Assembly (NCBI RefSeq): GCF_000247695.1
Contig: NW_004624782.1
Coordinates: 12,756,495 to 12,820,494, forward strand
Direction: 5' to 3'
Origin: Heterocephalus glaber
Taxonomy: Eukaryota > Chordata > Mammalia > Rodentia > Bathyergidae
Length of the DNA stretch: 64,000 bases
This document shows, one piece after another, positions 1 to 10,939 of the stretch. The notes beneath the pieces were generated by a model. It did no database searches. It was not told where the DNA came from and saw only the letters and a list, made by a program, of their open reading frames with translations. Both the position numbers and the translations under genes were made by a program. Numbering within the stretch: position 1 is the stretch's first letter; the number at the start of each line of letters is the position of its first letter.

Positions 1-1391
1 CAGAGCAAGCGTCTCAGCTGCCCCTGCATCTCTAGAGCAAGGGACCAAGTGTGGAGCTGAAGGTGGGCAGTGGAGCCTCCCCAGGACCCTCCCAGTCCTC
101 GCTGCCCCAGCCCAGATCCTGGGCCTGGATGCCCGCAGACAGCGACATGACTGCCAGTCATTTCTCCTGGGTTCTGTTGGGGTCAGCATGTCAGCTTCCA
201 GGGGTCCCGCCTTCTCAGTTTCTGTTCCTGGAGGATTCGGGGGCAGGGGGCATCTAGGGATTGAAAGGGCGGGGCTGAAATTGAGTGGGAACCACTCCAC
301 GCGGAGGACAGACGCGTGGGTGCAGCCTCCTGCAGATGAATGCACATCCAGACACCTCCCAGCCCCGCCAAGGTCCCCCGCCAGGCAGCTGTCACCACAC
401 CCCTCAGGGAACCCACGAGGAGGCACCTGCAGGTAGGTGCAGGCCCCAGGCAGCAAAGCTGAGAGAGAGGAAGCAGCCTCACACCCTGCCCTCTCCGTGG
501 AGGCCTGGGACCCCCGCAATGACCTCATCGTGGGTGAGGCCGCACCCTCTGCCTGCCAGCGCCCCACCTACTGGCCTGGGCTGCCTCTCGGGGTCCCTCC
601 TGAGGCTCTGGGGCATCTGAGGGGGCTCCTGATGGGCTGGCCAGGCTGCCTCCAGGGGCCGTCGACCACCGTCCAGCCTGGAGCTCCAACCTCCCTCCTT
701 CCCACCGCAAAAGGGCTATAGGTCTCCCTGCCCTGCCCGGGTCCAGTTTACAAACAGCGTACAGTTGCCCAGGGCCTGGCCCCACTCCTCAGTGTGCCCT
801 CTCCTCAAGACCCCGCTTCCCCAGTGGGCATGGGGCCCACATGCCAGGTAAGTAGCAAACCCCCTTCTGCCAAGAGCGGACTCTCAGAAAGGCCCTGTCA
901 CTGCCCGGCTTGCTCGGGGCCTTCTGGTCTCTCCCAGCCCAAGTTCTTTTGCCTTAGGCCTCTCGACATCCTGATCTCTTGCAATAACAAGGAAGCGAGA
1001 CTCCACAGTAGATGTCCCTCTTGTGCGCCCCCCTCTCTTTCTCTGTTGAGAGCCTGTTTGGGAGTTTGCTCCCTGTCTCAGTATCTAGGCTGTTAGAGCT
1101 GGGAAAGGACAGTAGTGATGTAGCCCAGCCCCCTCCTCAGAGCTGGAGACCAGCCTGACCCCTGCGGCCCTGGCCTGGGCAGGGCTCAGCTCCTGCCCTT
1201 ACCTGCCGTGGTCAGTGTCTATTGGTCGGCTTGGCATCGTTAGCCCCTTAGGAGAGGTGTCGGTCATGATGTTTACCTCAGTTTATGTCACTGTCAAAGA
1301 AACAAAAAAATAGCAAAAAATTAACACTGTAGACATGGAGATTTAGAGACAAAAGAAAAGACTCCCCCTTGCAACTCCTCTGTGAAGGTAC

Positions 1392-1426
1392 AGTGTGTAC
1401 GTGTGTGTGCACACGTGTGTGTGTGT
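1392..1426. repeat. Imperfect (TG)n/(CA)n microsatellite
   Basis: Alternating GT/AC run with short interruptions inside the putative 3'UTR. Confidence 0.7.
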
Positions 1427-1844
1427 CTCTGTCCCACCCTGGGGCAGGCCAGGTCATGCCTGACCTCTCCCTGTCCTGAGGTCCCCCACAGTTCCATGTC
1501 CTTCGGTGCTTCCCAGAGGCCCCACTGAGCTGGCCTGTGGGGTGGAGGAGCCCCCTGGATGGGAGGTGGGGCCAAAGGTGATCAGCCAGTGGGCCTCCGC
1601 CAGGCCCTCAGCAGAGCCCGAGGCTGCCTGGTGCTCGCTGAGCCAGGCGGTCCTGGTAGCTGGCATCACTGCTCATGACTGGCTCAGGGCCTGGGGCAGG
1701 TCCTGGGTGCAGCCCCAGTCCCCAGACTTTCATGTCTCACCTCCCACCCACACCTCATGTGTTTGTAAATACTCTGGCATCCTTTGGCCCTGAGAAGGTT
1801 TTTAAATGTGTTATTTACTTCTCTCACCATGACAATTGCTATAA

Positions 1845-1850
1845 AATAAA
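1845..1850 (+). terminator. Poly(A) signal AATAAA with downstream GT-rich element
   Basis: AATAAA is followed after about 20-45 bases by a GT/T-rich tract (around 1871-1897), the usual layout of a functional cleavage site. It marks the likely 3' end of the upstream plus-strand transcript. Confidence 0.6.
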
Positions 1851-1879
1851 AGTTTGGAAAAATTATCCCTGGATGGTTG

Positions 1880-2795
1880 TGTCCTCTCTGTTGGGGGGGC
1901 ACAGATACCACAGGTTCTCTCTGGAGACCCAGAGCTTGATCTGGACCAATTCCCCGAGATTCCCTGTGCAGTCACGGGCAGCTACCACAGGTTCCTGTGG
2001 CCTCAGGCCTGAGTGGAAATGAAGACTGGGTTCTATGGAAGGGACAGAGTTGTCTCGGGCCTGGAGTCAGCTTCAGCTTGGAGCCCTTCAAACTGGGCAA
2101 GAAATGAGGCAAAAGTCCTGAGGAACAGACTAGGCCAATACTGGCCACCACTCAGCAGATATTTCCTGAGCGCCTTTGTGTCTCAGGCCAGGTAAGAAGA
2201 CAGGTAAGAGGAAAGCGCAAGAGAATAGAACGATGGCTACCAAGGCAAGCGTTAGTTGCAAGAAGGGTGGTTAATACTGTCAATGTTGCTAAGATCACAG
2301 TGCACGGGGAGCCACTGAATTGCACACAGAAGGTCTCCACGGTGATGGCAACAGCAGTTTGAGGAGTGTAGTAGGGCCAGAGGCCAACACAGCATGTGAA
2401 GGAATGACGAGAAGAAAAGGCTACAGTAGGTTCATTGCAGTAAACTTCCATTGTAAGAGAAATATGAGCAAGAGGAAACCTAAGGGGAAGGGCCAGCTTT
2501 TAAAATACAGAAGCGCTTTATATAAGTTAAAATGTTTAACGTTCCCACAATGACAACCGAGTCAGGAAGTTTCCCTGGGTTTTAATAGCTCTCATTCTGC
2601 TCATCGGGTCTCTGACTTCACTGAGTCCCTTACACCTTGTGTGTCCTGTTTTTCTTTGTGCATCTGGGGTCCTGCCTCTAGACTTCCCATGGCACTAGAG
2701 GAAAGTCCATTGAATATACACATTTGAATAGGAACAAATCACAAGTAGGATGATTTGGAAGGCCCCACGGACTCCTGAGAAACATTGGCCTTGCC
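1880..2795. other. Intergenic unique sequence
   Basis: I see no gene, no splice-flanked open frame and no recognisable young repeat. Short open frames occur but match nothing I know. Confidence 0.5.
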
Positions 2796-2799
2796 CTGC

Positions 2800-2985
2800 A
2801 TGGCGGCACAGGCCTGTGATCCAAGCCCTCTGGGAGCTGAGGCAGGAAGATCACAAGTTTGAGCACAGCCTGGGCAACTTAGCAAGATCCAGTGTCAAAA
2901 TTAAAAAGAAAAGGAGGTCTGGGGATGTAGCCCAGTAAGAAGACCCTGGGTTCAATCCCCACTACCACCCCCCCAAAAAAAGAAG
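2800..2985 (+). mobile_element. B1-ID dimeric SINE
   Basis: A diverged 7SL-like B1 part (gcctgtgatcc, gaggcaggaagatca, agcctgggcaactt) is joined by an A-rich linker to a tRNA-like ID part (ggggatgtagcccagt, gggttcaatccc). Confidence 0.8.
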
Positions 2986-3034
2986 AAACACTGGCCTACT
3001 ATCATGGCAATAAACCTTGTTGTGCTCTGCTAAT

Positions 3035-3110
3035 CTCCCAGCCTCAGTACCCAGGACAATGACTAGCACATAAGTAGGTGCTCAATAAATACTGAGTGAA
3101 CAATCAATAT
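3035..3110 (+). mobile_element. L2 LINE 3' fragment
   Basis: It contains the ancient motif gtaggtgctcaataaatact followed by gtgaacaa, typical of the L2 3' end. Confidence 0.6.
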
Positions 3111-3229
3111 GAGCGTTTAAATAGATTGATTCTTTGCAAGCACGGTTTACATTCGAGTCCGAACTAAATTCACACTCCGGTTCCACTTGCAGGCCTCTTC
3201 TCCAGGGGAGGAGTCAGTCCCTGTCAATC

Positions 3230-3720
3230 CTAGCAAGGGGCGGGGACTCGCGCCCCGCCTCTACTGCACGCGGCAAACCGGCTTCGGGACTCGGAAAGAA
3301 AGCCTGGGGGTCGCGCGCGTCTGACGTCGCCAGCGCGCGCCGCCCGTGGGAGCCCCTTGGCCGTGGAGAAGCACAGCCTCGTCCGCCTCCGCTAGCGTAG
3401 CCTCCGTGCCGGGCCGCCTCAGCCCGGGGCAGGAGCGCTGAGGCAAGGCTGAGTGCTCAGTCCCGGAGGGCTCGGCGCTGTGAGGCGGACGGGCTGCGGG
3501 GCGCCCTCATCACCTGCAACACGGACGAGCGCGGGTGCGGGGAGGAGGCCGACAGCCTGGTCCACTGATGGAGAATACGGCAGCGGCACCTAGGGCCCGG
3601 AAGGGTACCGGTAGGCACGGTAGGTGCACCCTGGGTCGCGAGCAGCCCCGAAGGCTCCGCCCTGTGGGTCTGGGCCTCGCGGGCGTGAGCTGAAGGACCT
3701 ACAGAAGCCGCGCCTCTCCC
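3230..3720. promoter_or_regulatory. CpG island, orphan promoter candidate
   Basis: Dense CpG (runs such as gcgcgcg around 3311-3340) with a near-CRE TGACGTCG at 3322-3329. No recognisable first exon or protein was found on either strand, so the transcript it serves is unknown. Confidence 0.55.
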
Positions 3721-4384
3721 CTTGCGAAGTTGGCTGTAATGTTTGCCCAAGCCGCTCTATCTCTCATGTATTGATTTTCCACTAATGTGGTCCTTTCCCA
3801 AATTCACGTAAAAACACATTTTAAAAAAACTTAATACATGTTCATTGTGGAATATATATGAAATATGGAAAAGCACAAATATGAAAATAAAACTGCCCAT
3901 AATATAAACCAAAAAAATAAAACTTTTATACCAATACTCCTTATATCTCTGTCATCCCAATTTGGGAATTGTAACATTATTGGCCCAGAATCTGGGCCAG
4001 TGGGCAACCCATTCGGGACCTCTCCTGTCTCAGGAGCTATTCTTACTCTACATTCCTATTACCCATTGCTATTCTCAGATAAATTTTCCCACTCAAAAAA
4101 TTTTAAAAATCTGGGCCAATACACATGATAACCCGAGGAATTCAGTGACATAGGCAGAAGCCTGGCCCCACTTTTGCATATTTCTTCATGGGCTCCGCCT
4201 ATGCCAGGGTGATTCACTCACTGTCACCAAGGCCACAGCGGCCGTTGTTCAGGGGGTTCAGGTGCCCACACAACCACGACCCAGTCCCAGGATCCTTCGC
4301 TGGCACACGTGACCTCCTGCATGCTGGGTAAACAAAGGTCAGAGGCTGAGGTCAGGACTTCCCAGCTACAGAAAGGCATTGGCA
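3721..4384. other. AT-rich intergenic segment
   Basis: Nothing recognisable. It includes A-rich low-complexity sequence at about 3810-3930. Confidence 0.4.
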
Positions 4385-4910
4385 CCCTGACTATCTGGAT
4401 CTGAATCCTCCTTCCTACCCGTGTGACCTTGGACAGATTACGAACCTATGTCTGTTAAGGCTTGAGTCTGGGTGTCCCCCCCAAAGCCTCTTGCGGTCAG
4501 AGGTGGCTTTTTCAGAGGTGGCTGAATCTAATTTGTGATGCTGGGATTAAGGGCATGTGATTACTAAGCCAGTCCCTGATTGGTTTGGCACTGACCTAAT
4601 CCCTGTAGTCGATAAGATAAAAGGGGCAGAAAGGCGCTGGTAAGGTTCCCTTGTTGCTTTTGCTACCTTCTGACCCCCATTAACTATTTCTCCTCTGCAG
4701 TGCCCCTCTGCCATGGACTGAAACCTTTACAAACCATGAACTAAATAAGCCTTTCCTCCCTTAACCTGTGGGTGTGGAAATGTAGCCAAGACAATCCCTC
4801 AGTCTCCTCATTTGTAGAGGATAAAGTGACTGCAATTCACAGAATAAAGTGAAATAATGCACACAAAGTACCTGGCAGATAACAAGCCTTAAGTATTACA
4901 AATACTTCTC
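4385..4910 (+). mobile_element. MIR SINE split by a later insertion
   Basis: The left part (4385-4450, 'gtgtgaccttggacagatta') and the right part (about 4793-4910, 'ctcagtctcctcatttgtagagg') are consecutive portions of a MIR. The roughly 340 bp between them is foreign to MIR. Confidence 0.6.
4451..4792 (+). mobile_element. LTR-like repeat (MaLR type suspected)
   Basis: It interrupts a MIR. It carries 'ccatggactgaaacc' and, near its 3' end, 'ctaaataagcctttcctcc', features I associate with old ERVL-MaLR-type LTRs. I could not define a target duplication, so family and limits are uncertain. Confidence 0.35.
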
Positions 4911-4919
4911 AGCAGAATG

Positions 4920-6660
4920 AAAGGAAAATTGAGTCCAAACAGACCGCAGCATAAGAGATAAACGCTCCCCCTTCCTGGAATGTCCTAGTGCCCACTCCCA
5001 CTAGCTCTGACACACGAGCTGTGCACCAGGTGTCGGTCCAGCTGCCTGTGCTGGTTCCTGGGCTTCACGGGTGAGCTAAACAGTCTCACCAAGGAGGCTC
5101 CTCAGGGGCGCCCAGCCCTGGACCTCACCACTCTCCCCAGACCGGCTCAGGGCCCTGTGTATCTCCTTTCATTGTCACTGCCCAAGGACAGCGTCCTCTT
5201 CCTCAGGGGGCCCGGAGCCTGGGGCTCCATTTCTCTCCAGCCTGGTGCAGGCCTGCAGCTGAGGGGAGGAAGAGGAGGCAGGCTGGGGAGGGAGACTGCC
5301 ACACTCAGCACCATGGCGTCCAACCCGTACACCAGTGCCCCTTCCTCCTTGCCCCTAACGGCAGGAAGGAGACCATCCAATGCCTGCCAGGGCCGAGGGC
5401 ACCTGCTGCAGAGCAGGCCTCACTCCCCAGGCCCAGTTCCTTGGCCGCCCCCTCTAGCACTGTCCCTGCCCTCACCCAGGTCACGGCTGTCTCCCTCCAG
5501 AATCTGCTTCGCCCGCGTGCAGGTGGCCCCAGGGCCCTTGTCATACTGTGCTTACAAGTGACCTTCCAGCCTGCGCCCTCCCAGAGCAGACCTCCAACTG
5601 GGGCGGCTCTGGATACCTTGGGACATGGCAGGGATTCTGGAAAGGCCTGTGACCTCACCAGGCCCCATGGCACATGCCCACCTATGCCCGCCCACCATAC
5701 CCTGAAGCTGTCCACCGCATCCGCACTCCTGACCTGACCACTTTGGTGTCTCAGGACCCTAGGATCTAGCAGCCCGGCATGGGGTGGACACCCACTTTGT
5801 GCCAACATAGCAAGGGCAGGGCAGGCTGGGTCTGTTGCTCTGTCTGCCCAAGGGCAGCCTCCAGGGGAGTGCCAGGGCTGCATGCATGTGTGGGCGCTTC
5901 GTGTTCATGTGTCCAGAGTGTGTGTGAACTTGCCGTGGGTCGTCGTGGGTGTCCCCAGGCTGTGCACACGTGTGCTCCTCTCGGAGCAACTGCTGTGCCT
6001 GCAGCAGATCCTTGTGCCTCTATCACAGAGCCGGGCACTGAGTGCCAGGGGAGACTCCGGCTGGTCCTGCACCTGGGTGCCGCTGTGCTCGAGGCTTCTG
6101 TGTTCTCCCCGAGTGTTTGTGCACCCCAGGAATGGGTCATCACAAAGGGAACCTCTCTGACAGTGCCCTGCTTCCCTGCCCTGCCGGGTCAGCCTAGGGG
6201 TCACGTCAGACCCGTGGATGGCAGAGTTATGGCCGGTGCACAGGATACCAGGGTGGGGCCATGGGTTGCTGGAGAGGTTTTCAGTACAGGGGGCTGGTAT
6301 CTGAGTCCCTGGGGAAGGGAAGGGCTGGTTCTGAGTCCCTGAATGGAGTGGGGTCCCTAGAGAGGATGGGGACAGGCTCTAGGCACCCTGGGAAGAACTA
6401 GTAAGTAGCGTCGGGAGAGGGTAGGGACCACAGGGCTCCCCAGTCCTTAGAAATGCTGGAGGAAGCCAGTTCCTCACTGCCGTCCTGCTCAGTTCCGGCC
6501 CAGCAGCGGTGGCGGCAGCGTTACTGGCGGGCACTGAGGTAGTGGAACAGTAGAGCGAGAGCCTGCCAAGCCAGCAGTCACCAAGCGTGGCGACCTGCCT
6601 CTTATCCAGGCAGAGGCAGAACTGTGCAGGGTGTCCCTCCCTGGCCTCTGCTTTTTTTTG
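4920..6660. other. GC-rich intergenic sequence without a recognised gene
   Basis: Open frames of up to 192 codons occur on both strands (for example 5305-5883 minus and 5779-6342 plus). They overlap one another, lack supporting splice or family signals and look like products of GC-rich composition. Confidence 0.45.
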
Positions 6661-6667
6661 CGGGTAC

Positions 6668-6782
6668 GTAAGATTTTTTTCTTCTTTTTTTTGGTACCAG
6701 GGATCAAACTCGGGACCTTGCACTTGTGAGGCAGGTGTCAGAACCACTGAGCTAAATCCCCGGCCCAGGTAAGATTTTTTTT
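6668..6782 (-). mobile_element. tRNA-like (ID-type) SINE with target duplication
   Basis: A minus-oriented SINE (about 6681-6766) is flanked by direct repeats gtaagattttttt at 6668 and 6769. The body reads ggtaccagggatcaaactcg in plus and ends with gagctaaatccccggccc. Confidence 0.85.
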
Positions 6783-6980
6783 CATAAAAGCTTCTATTCC
6801 AACCAGCCAATCAGTGAACCAAACTCAGACAGAGAAAATAATGAAAGGAACTATGGCCACTTTCTGTCCAAGGCTATCTTTGCCATAAAATTACTTGAGT
6901 CCTTGAATTACCTGATAATACTTTCCATAAATTCCTGGGAATCTTGGATTTGCAAAGCCAGTGCAACCCGGCTTTGTTTT

Positions 6981-7619
6981 TCAGATCTCAGGATGCACTT
7001 GGGTGTCCAGGGGATAACTGTAAGAAAGAAAAAAAGTCCCGCTCAACAACATTAGGAAGGCACCCAGGACTGCCACTAGCACAGCACTGCCCATTTCCTG
7101 CGTGCTGGGCTGGAAGGGCATGTGGAAGGACAGAGGAAAGTAGATCTCTGCCTTGTCCGCCACGGAATAGCAGTTCCAGAAGGCAGCCACGGAGACGCAG
7201 CCACAGGCGGCCAGGGTAAGAATCCCTGCAGTGACAAAGGGTCTGGAGGGCAAGTCCTTGGGTGGGGCTCCCATGGTCACCTTCTGGAGCCCCCAGATAG
7301 TGAAGGCTTTGCCCACAAGCCCCAGGACGCTGGTGGCCAGCAGCAGGTACTGGGCCGTGCGGATGTCAGGCGGCAGGAAGGTGTCCAGGTAGGTGTACTG
7401 GTGACACCTCTTGGCTCTGCTGAAGTTGCTGTCATGCTTGTAAATGCAGAGCCGCCACATTCCCACACATATGAGGGAGGAGTGTGAGAACGCGGGGTCC
7501 TCCAGGTTCCACACACACCACTCCACGAGGCCCATGGAGGTGCTGCTGAGGATCCACGCGATGGTGGCGATGGCGAAGCCCATGACCTGGCGATTAGTGG
7601 CGTGGGCATGGACAGGCAT
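6981..7619 (-). CDS. CLDN34: Claudin-34-like tetraspan membrane protein, single coding exon
   Basis: The 212-residue product is a claudin, a four-pass membrane protein of the kind that builds tight-junction strands. Segments fall at residues 12-32, 91-111, 128-148 and 177-199. The first extracellular loop has the claudin signature: W34, the G-M-W triplet at 53-55, C58 and C72. The N-terminal TNRQV and the CH.YTY.DTF..DIR block resemble CLDN34. I chose Met at 7619, not the upstream in-frame Met at 7652, because 7619 sits in an ideal GCCACCATG context. A splice acceptor (tgtctgtttgcag, AG at 7640-7639) also puts the upstream Met inside an intron. There is one possible N-glycosylation site (N65) in loop 1. 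The C-terminus lacks the usual claudin Tyr-Val PDZ tail. No frameshift or premature stop is present. CLDN34 is X-linked in human and mouse, so this copy in LAT/SPNS1 synteny is probably a paralogue; the symbol names the family match. Function is inferred from homology only. Confidence 0.82.
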   Translation of the reverse strand: MPVHAHATNRQVMGFAIATIAWILSSTSMGLVEWCVWNLEDPAFSHSSLICVGMWRLCIYKHDSNFSRAKRCHQYTYLDTFLPPDIRTAQYLLLATSVLGLVGKAFTIWGLQKVTMGAPPKDLPSRPFVTAGILTLAACGCVSVAAFWNCYSVADKAEIYFPLSFHMPFQPSTQEMGSAVLVAVLGAFLMLLSGTFFLSYSYPLDTQVHPEI

Positions 7620-7929
7620 GGTGGCACGATGAGGGCGACTGCAAACAGACACGGGGTATCATGAGGTGGGACCCCGAGGCCCGGGCGCCTCCCTGAGCAG
7701 CGTTACTGGCTGGGGAGGGCTTCGGGCCAGGAAAGGCGCTCTCCCGTGGCTCTGCCACAGAGCAGGGAAAGCGAACTTTGGGGAGGGCGCGTGGAGCCAT
7801 CACTGAAGGCTCTCTAACACACATACCCTTCGCTGTCTGCTTCTGAACGTGGTCCAGAGATCTACTTAAGTCTGACCACAAATATTTAGCCACAAAAATG
7901 GTTTTCACCACATTGTTTCTAATATTAAA

Positions 7930-8085
7930 AAGTGAGATTCCAGGCATGGTGACACATGCCTGGAATTTGAACTTTGGGAGGCTGAGGCAGGAAGATCACC
8001 AGGAGTGGGCTATATAGTGAGTTCAAGGTTGCTATGTATGAACCATGTTTTGAGACCTTGTCTCAAAAAAAAGAGACAAAAATAA
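7930..8085 (+). mobile_element. B1 SINE
   Basis: Diverged 7SL-derived element with gaggctgaggcaggaagatc and a gagaccttgtctc end followed by an A-rich tail. Confidence 0.75.
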
Positions 8086-8189
8086 AGGAAGAAAAAAAAG
8101 TAGGAAATCATCCCAAGTCTGACAATTGCTTAAAGAATTTATGCTATATCTATGCAGTGGTGCTATAAACCAACGTTAAAAATCTAAGT

Positions 8190-8277
8190 GGAGGGCCAGG
8201 GATTTAGCTCAGTGGTTCCACCACCTGCCTTGCAAGGTCAAGGACCCGAATTCGATCCCCACTACAAAAAAAAAAGT
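8190..8277 (+). mobile_element. tRNA-like (ID-type) SINE
   Basis: A-box tagctcagtgg and B-box attcgatccc, followed by oligo(A). Confidence 0.85.
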
Positions 8278-8379
8278 AGAATCATACAAGGTGTAATATT
8301 TGGGGTATGGCTTGTTGCACTTCCCAGAGTGTGTTCGGGGTCCCCCTGTGTTATGGCACTTGTGGGAAGTGCATCCTGT

Positions 8380-8720
8380 CCCCTTGTGTGAATGTGGGTG
8401 TACCCCTCACCTCCTTGCCGTGTTCTGCCTGTAGTGAATAACCCCAGCACAATCATGCATGTGTCAGGCCCCACGGGGACACACTCCTTGCTTCTCTTGC
8501 CAGATAGCTAGGGGTAGAGTTGCCAGGTCATGGGGTAAGTGTGTATTTAACTTTTTAGAAATTGCAGAAGTCTCTCCCCAGGTGGCAGCACTAGTTTACA
8601 TTCCCACCAGCAATCTGAGAAGGTCGCAGTAATTTATATCTTTTCCACACTTGGTATTTTCAGTCTTTTTTTTCTTACAGGCATTCTAGTTACCATTGGT
8701 TAGCCATGTGACCAAAGGGA
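8380..8720 (-). mobile_element. Old L1 fragment
   Basis: Plus-strand text such as 'agtttacattcccaccagca' and 'cttttccacacttggtatt' is the complement of the L1 ORF2 3' region. It is heavily diverged. Confidence 0.65.
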
Positions 8721-8865
8721 AGATGTTTGTCACATAGCAAGACGAGCAGTATGTCACAAAACATGCACTGATGTGAGTTACCCTGAAATCTGTAGGCCAA
8801 GTTAAAAGACATTGTTAACTGGGTTTGAGGGATTATAAAGATTTGGAAAAAAAAAAAATATCAGG

Positions 8866-9100
8866 AGCCAAGCATGGTGGTGTACATCTGTAATCCCACT
8901 ACTTGGAAGGCTGAGGCAGGAGAATCACCATGAGTTTGAGGCCAGCCTGGGCTACATAGTGAGTTCAAAGCCTGAACTACATTGAGAGACCCTGTATCCA
9001 ACAAAAAGGTATTGGTTCAGGGATTTAGCTCAGTGGTGCTCCTGCCTCCCTTGCAAGTACAAGGTCCCAAGTTCAATCCCCAGTGCAAAAACAAAGTAGC
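8866..9100 (+). mobile_element. B1 SINE followed by tRNA-like SINE
   Basis: The B1 (about 8868-9005) shows the internal 29-base duplication around 'gccagcctgggctacatagt'. The ID-type unit (about 9010-9098) shows tagctcagtgg and gttcaatccc. Confidence 0.8.
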
Positions 9101-9239
9101 AGGATTGTGAAGCATCCCATATATGGAAAAGTACACAAAATCTAGGTGTTCAGCTCAATGAATTATCATGGGCACGCATCCACACAGCCACCACTCTTTG
9201 TTTCTTTTTTCTTCCTTCCTTCCTTTCTTCCCTTCCTTC

Positions 9240-9530
9240 ATTTTTCCTCCTCCTGCCTCAGCCTCCCAAGTGCTGGGGTTTTAGGCATGCGCCACCACAG
9301 CCAGCAGGCACACTCACTTGTTTGCTTGCTCGCTTTCTGTCTTCCTTTATTATGGGGTATTGAACCCAAGGCCTCCATACCGAGCTATGTGCTCAACCCT
9401 TTTTATTTTTCATTTTGAGACAAGGTCTGCATGAATTGGTAAATTGCCCCAGCTGTGCATGAACTTTCAATCCTCCTCAGCCTCCCACAGTGCTAGGACT
9501 ACAGGTGGGTACCACTGCACCCACCTCCTG
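9240..9530 (-). mobile_element. Minus-oriented B1 fragment and B1-ID dimer
   Basis: Two inverted B1 parts (cctgcctcagcctcccaagt and cctcagcctcccacagtgct) lie with a tRNA-like part (gtattgaacccaaggcc) between them. Confidence 0.7.
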
Positions 9531-9984
9531 TGCATCACCTTAGATGGAGCCCAACATCTTAATATAATTTTACCCATTTTTCAAAATGCACTAGCTTCTT
9601 CACTGCACATTGTGTTTATGACACTTAGAGTTTTTAAGTTAGTGCCTCTTTGTTCTACTGAATCCTGGGTTTCTGGGGGCAGAGCCACACACACATAGAC
9701 CATACTCTGATCATTCCCTCCACACCCACGCTATTCAGTCTAATCTCCACTTCCTGGACTCCATTCCAGTGGCGAATCCCAGGACTGAGATCCAAGCGCC
9801 TGCACGCAGTGCAGAACTGAACAGAACTGTTCCGGACAGAGGGAGCAAGGAGCTCTGAGGCCGTTACTGTGAGGAGCGAGAGATTGAGGCGTGGTCGGAG
9901 CGCACAGGCCCAGCAGGAAACCCTCAACATGCTGCAGTACGAAAATCCTCCCTGTGTAGAAGGTGGGAAAGGAGCACAGAAGAA

Positions 9985-10172
9985 CGTGGCTGCCGTGGTG
10001 TTTCGCGCCTGTGATCCCAGCACTCCGGGAGGCTGAGGCAGGAGGATGGCAAGGATGAGCCAAGCCTGGGCGATTTATCAAGACCCTGTCTCTCAAAGAA
10101 TGACTAAGTAACAGCACTGGGGATGTAATTCAGTGTGAGGCCCTGGGTTCTGCTCCCCAGCATTGCGAGACA
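9985..10172 (+). mobile_element. B1-ID dimeric SINE
   Basis: The B1 part (gcctgtgatcccagcactcc) is followed by an ID part (ggggatgtaattcagtgtga). Confidence 0.75.
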
Positions 10173-10559
10173 AAAAGGACAAATGTGAATGTAGTCATGT
10201 ACGTCCTTATGCGTGGAATTTATGATCTGAGTTTTGCTTCCAACAGATGTAAGTACACATCACTAGGCTGCTTCCAAAGATCCCCTCTGGTAAACACTTA
10301 TTTTGCATTCTTTTTTATATCTTCCAGCAGTGAAGATACGTCCCATGAAAAAACGCCTGGTCTCTGAGAGGAACATATACTTTTTAGAGCTTTCTGTCCC
10401 GGTACCCATGCCTGTCGGGAGGGGACAGGTTGGGGTCACACTGAGGTAAACATTTGCTGATGGTAAAGACTGTGAAACCAGTCAGGTTATTGGGGGAAAG
10501 AAGGTGGAAATAACTGTGGGTGGGAGAAAAAAACAAACACAAAGCAAAACCCAAAAAAA

Positions 10560-10755
10560 GCTCCCCCCCCCAGTATAGGGGATTGAACCCAGAATCTTTG
10601 CCTGAGTTCATTATCAGCACGCCCCATCCTTTTATTTTGACACAGGGTTTTTGCTAAATTACTAAATTGCCAGGTTGGGCTTGGACTTGAAATCCTCCTG
10701 CCTCAGCCTCCCAGAGTGCTGAGATCAAAGACCTGCCTTACGGTGCCTGGCTTGA
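10560..10755 (-). mobile_element. B1-ID dimeric SINE, inverted
   Basis: The ID part (ggggattgaacccagaat) comes first in plus, then the B1 part ending 'cctcagcctcccagagtgct'. Confidence 0.75.
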
Positions 10756-10784
10756 GGCTCCTGATAAAGCCAGGGACCTGGTTG

Positions 10785-10932
10785 CCAGGAGGTTGGGGCA
10801 AGAAAGGGCGAGTTTGGGACCCACCTGGGTAACTTACCAAGACTCTGTCAAAATACAAAAGGGCTGGGGATGTCGCTCAGTGGAGCAGCCCTTGCCTGGC
10901 CTGTGTGAGGCCCTTTGATCAGCCCCAGAACT
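10785..10932 (+). mobile_element. Truncated B1-ID SINE
   Basis: Partial B1 (cacctgggtaacttaccaag) plus ID part (ggggatgtcgctcagtgg). Confidence 0.65.
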
Positions 10933-10939
10933 GCAGAAG

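Larger units (their letters stand above)
1..1865 (+). other. Probable 3'UTR end of a plus-strand gene (SBK1 suspected)
   Basis: No convincing coding sequence is visible; open frames here are short and overlap on both strands. The segment is largely free of SINEs and ends in a typical mRNA 3' end: a T-rich stretch, an AATAAA at 1845-1850 and a GT-rich tract at about 1871-1897. In mouse, SBK1 lies beyond LAT on this side and points toward it, so this could be the SBK1 3'UTR. That identity rests on remembered synteny only. Confidence 0.45.

Noticed and set aside
5305..5883. 192-codon minus-strand open frame
   Set aside because: Overlapped by several other frames of like quality; composition-driven, no domain.
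7620..7652. Upstream Met of the claudin frame as the start
   Set aside because: It lies upstream of a good splice acceptor (AG at 7640-7639) and has a poorer start context than the Met at 7619.
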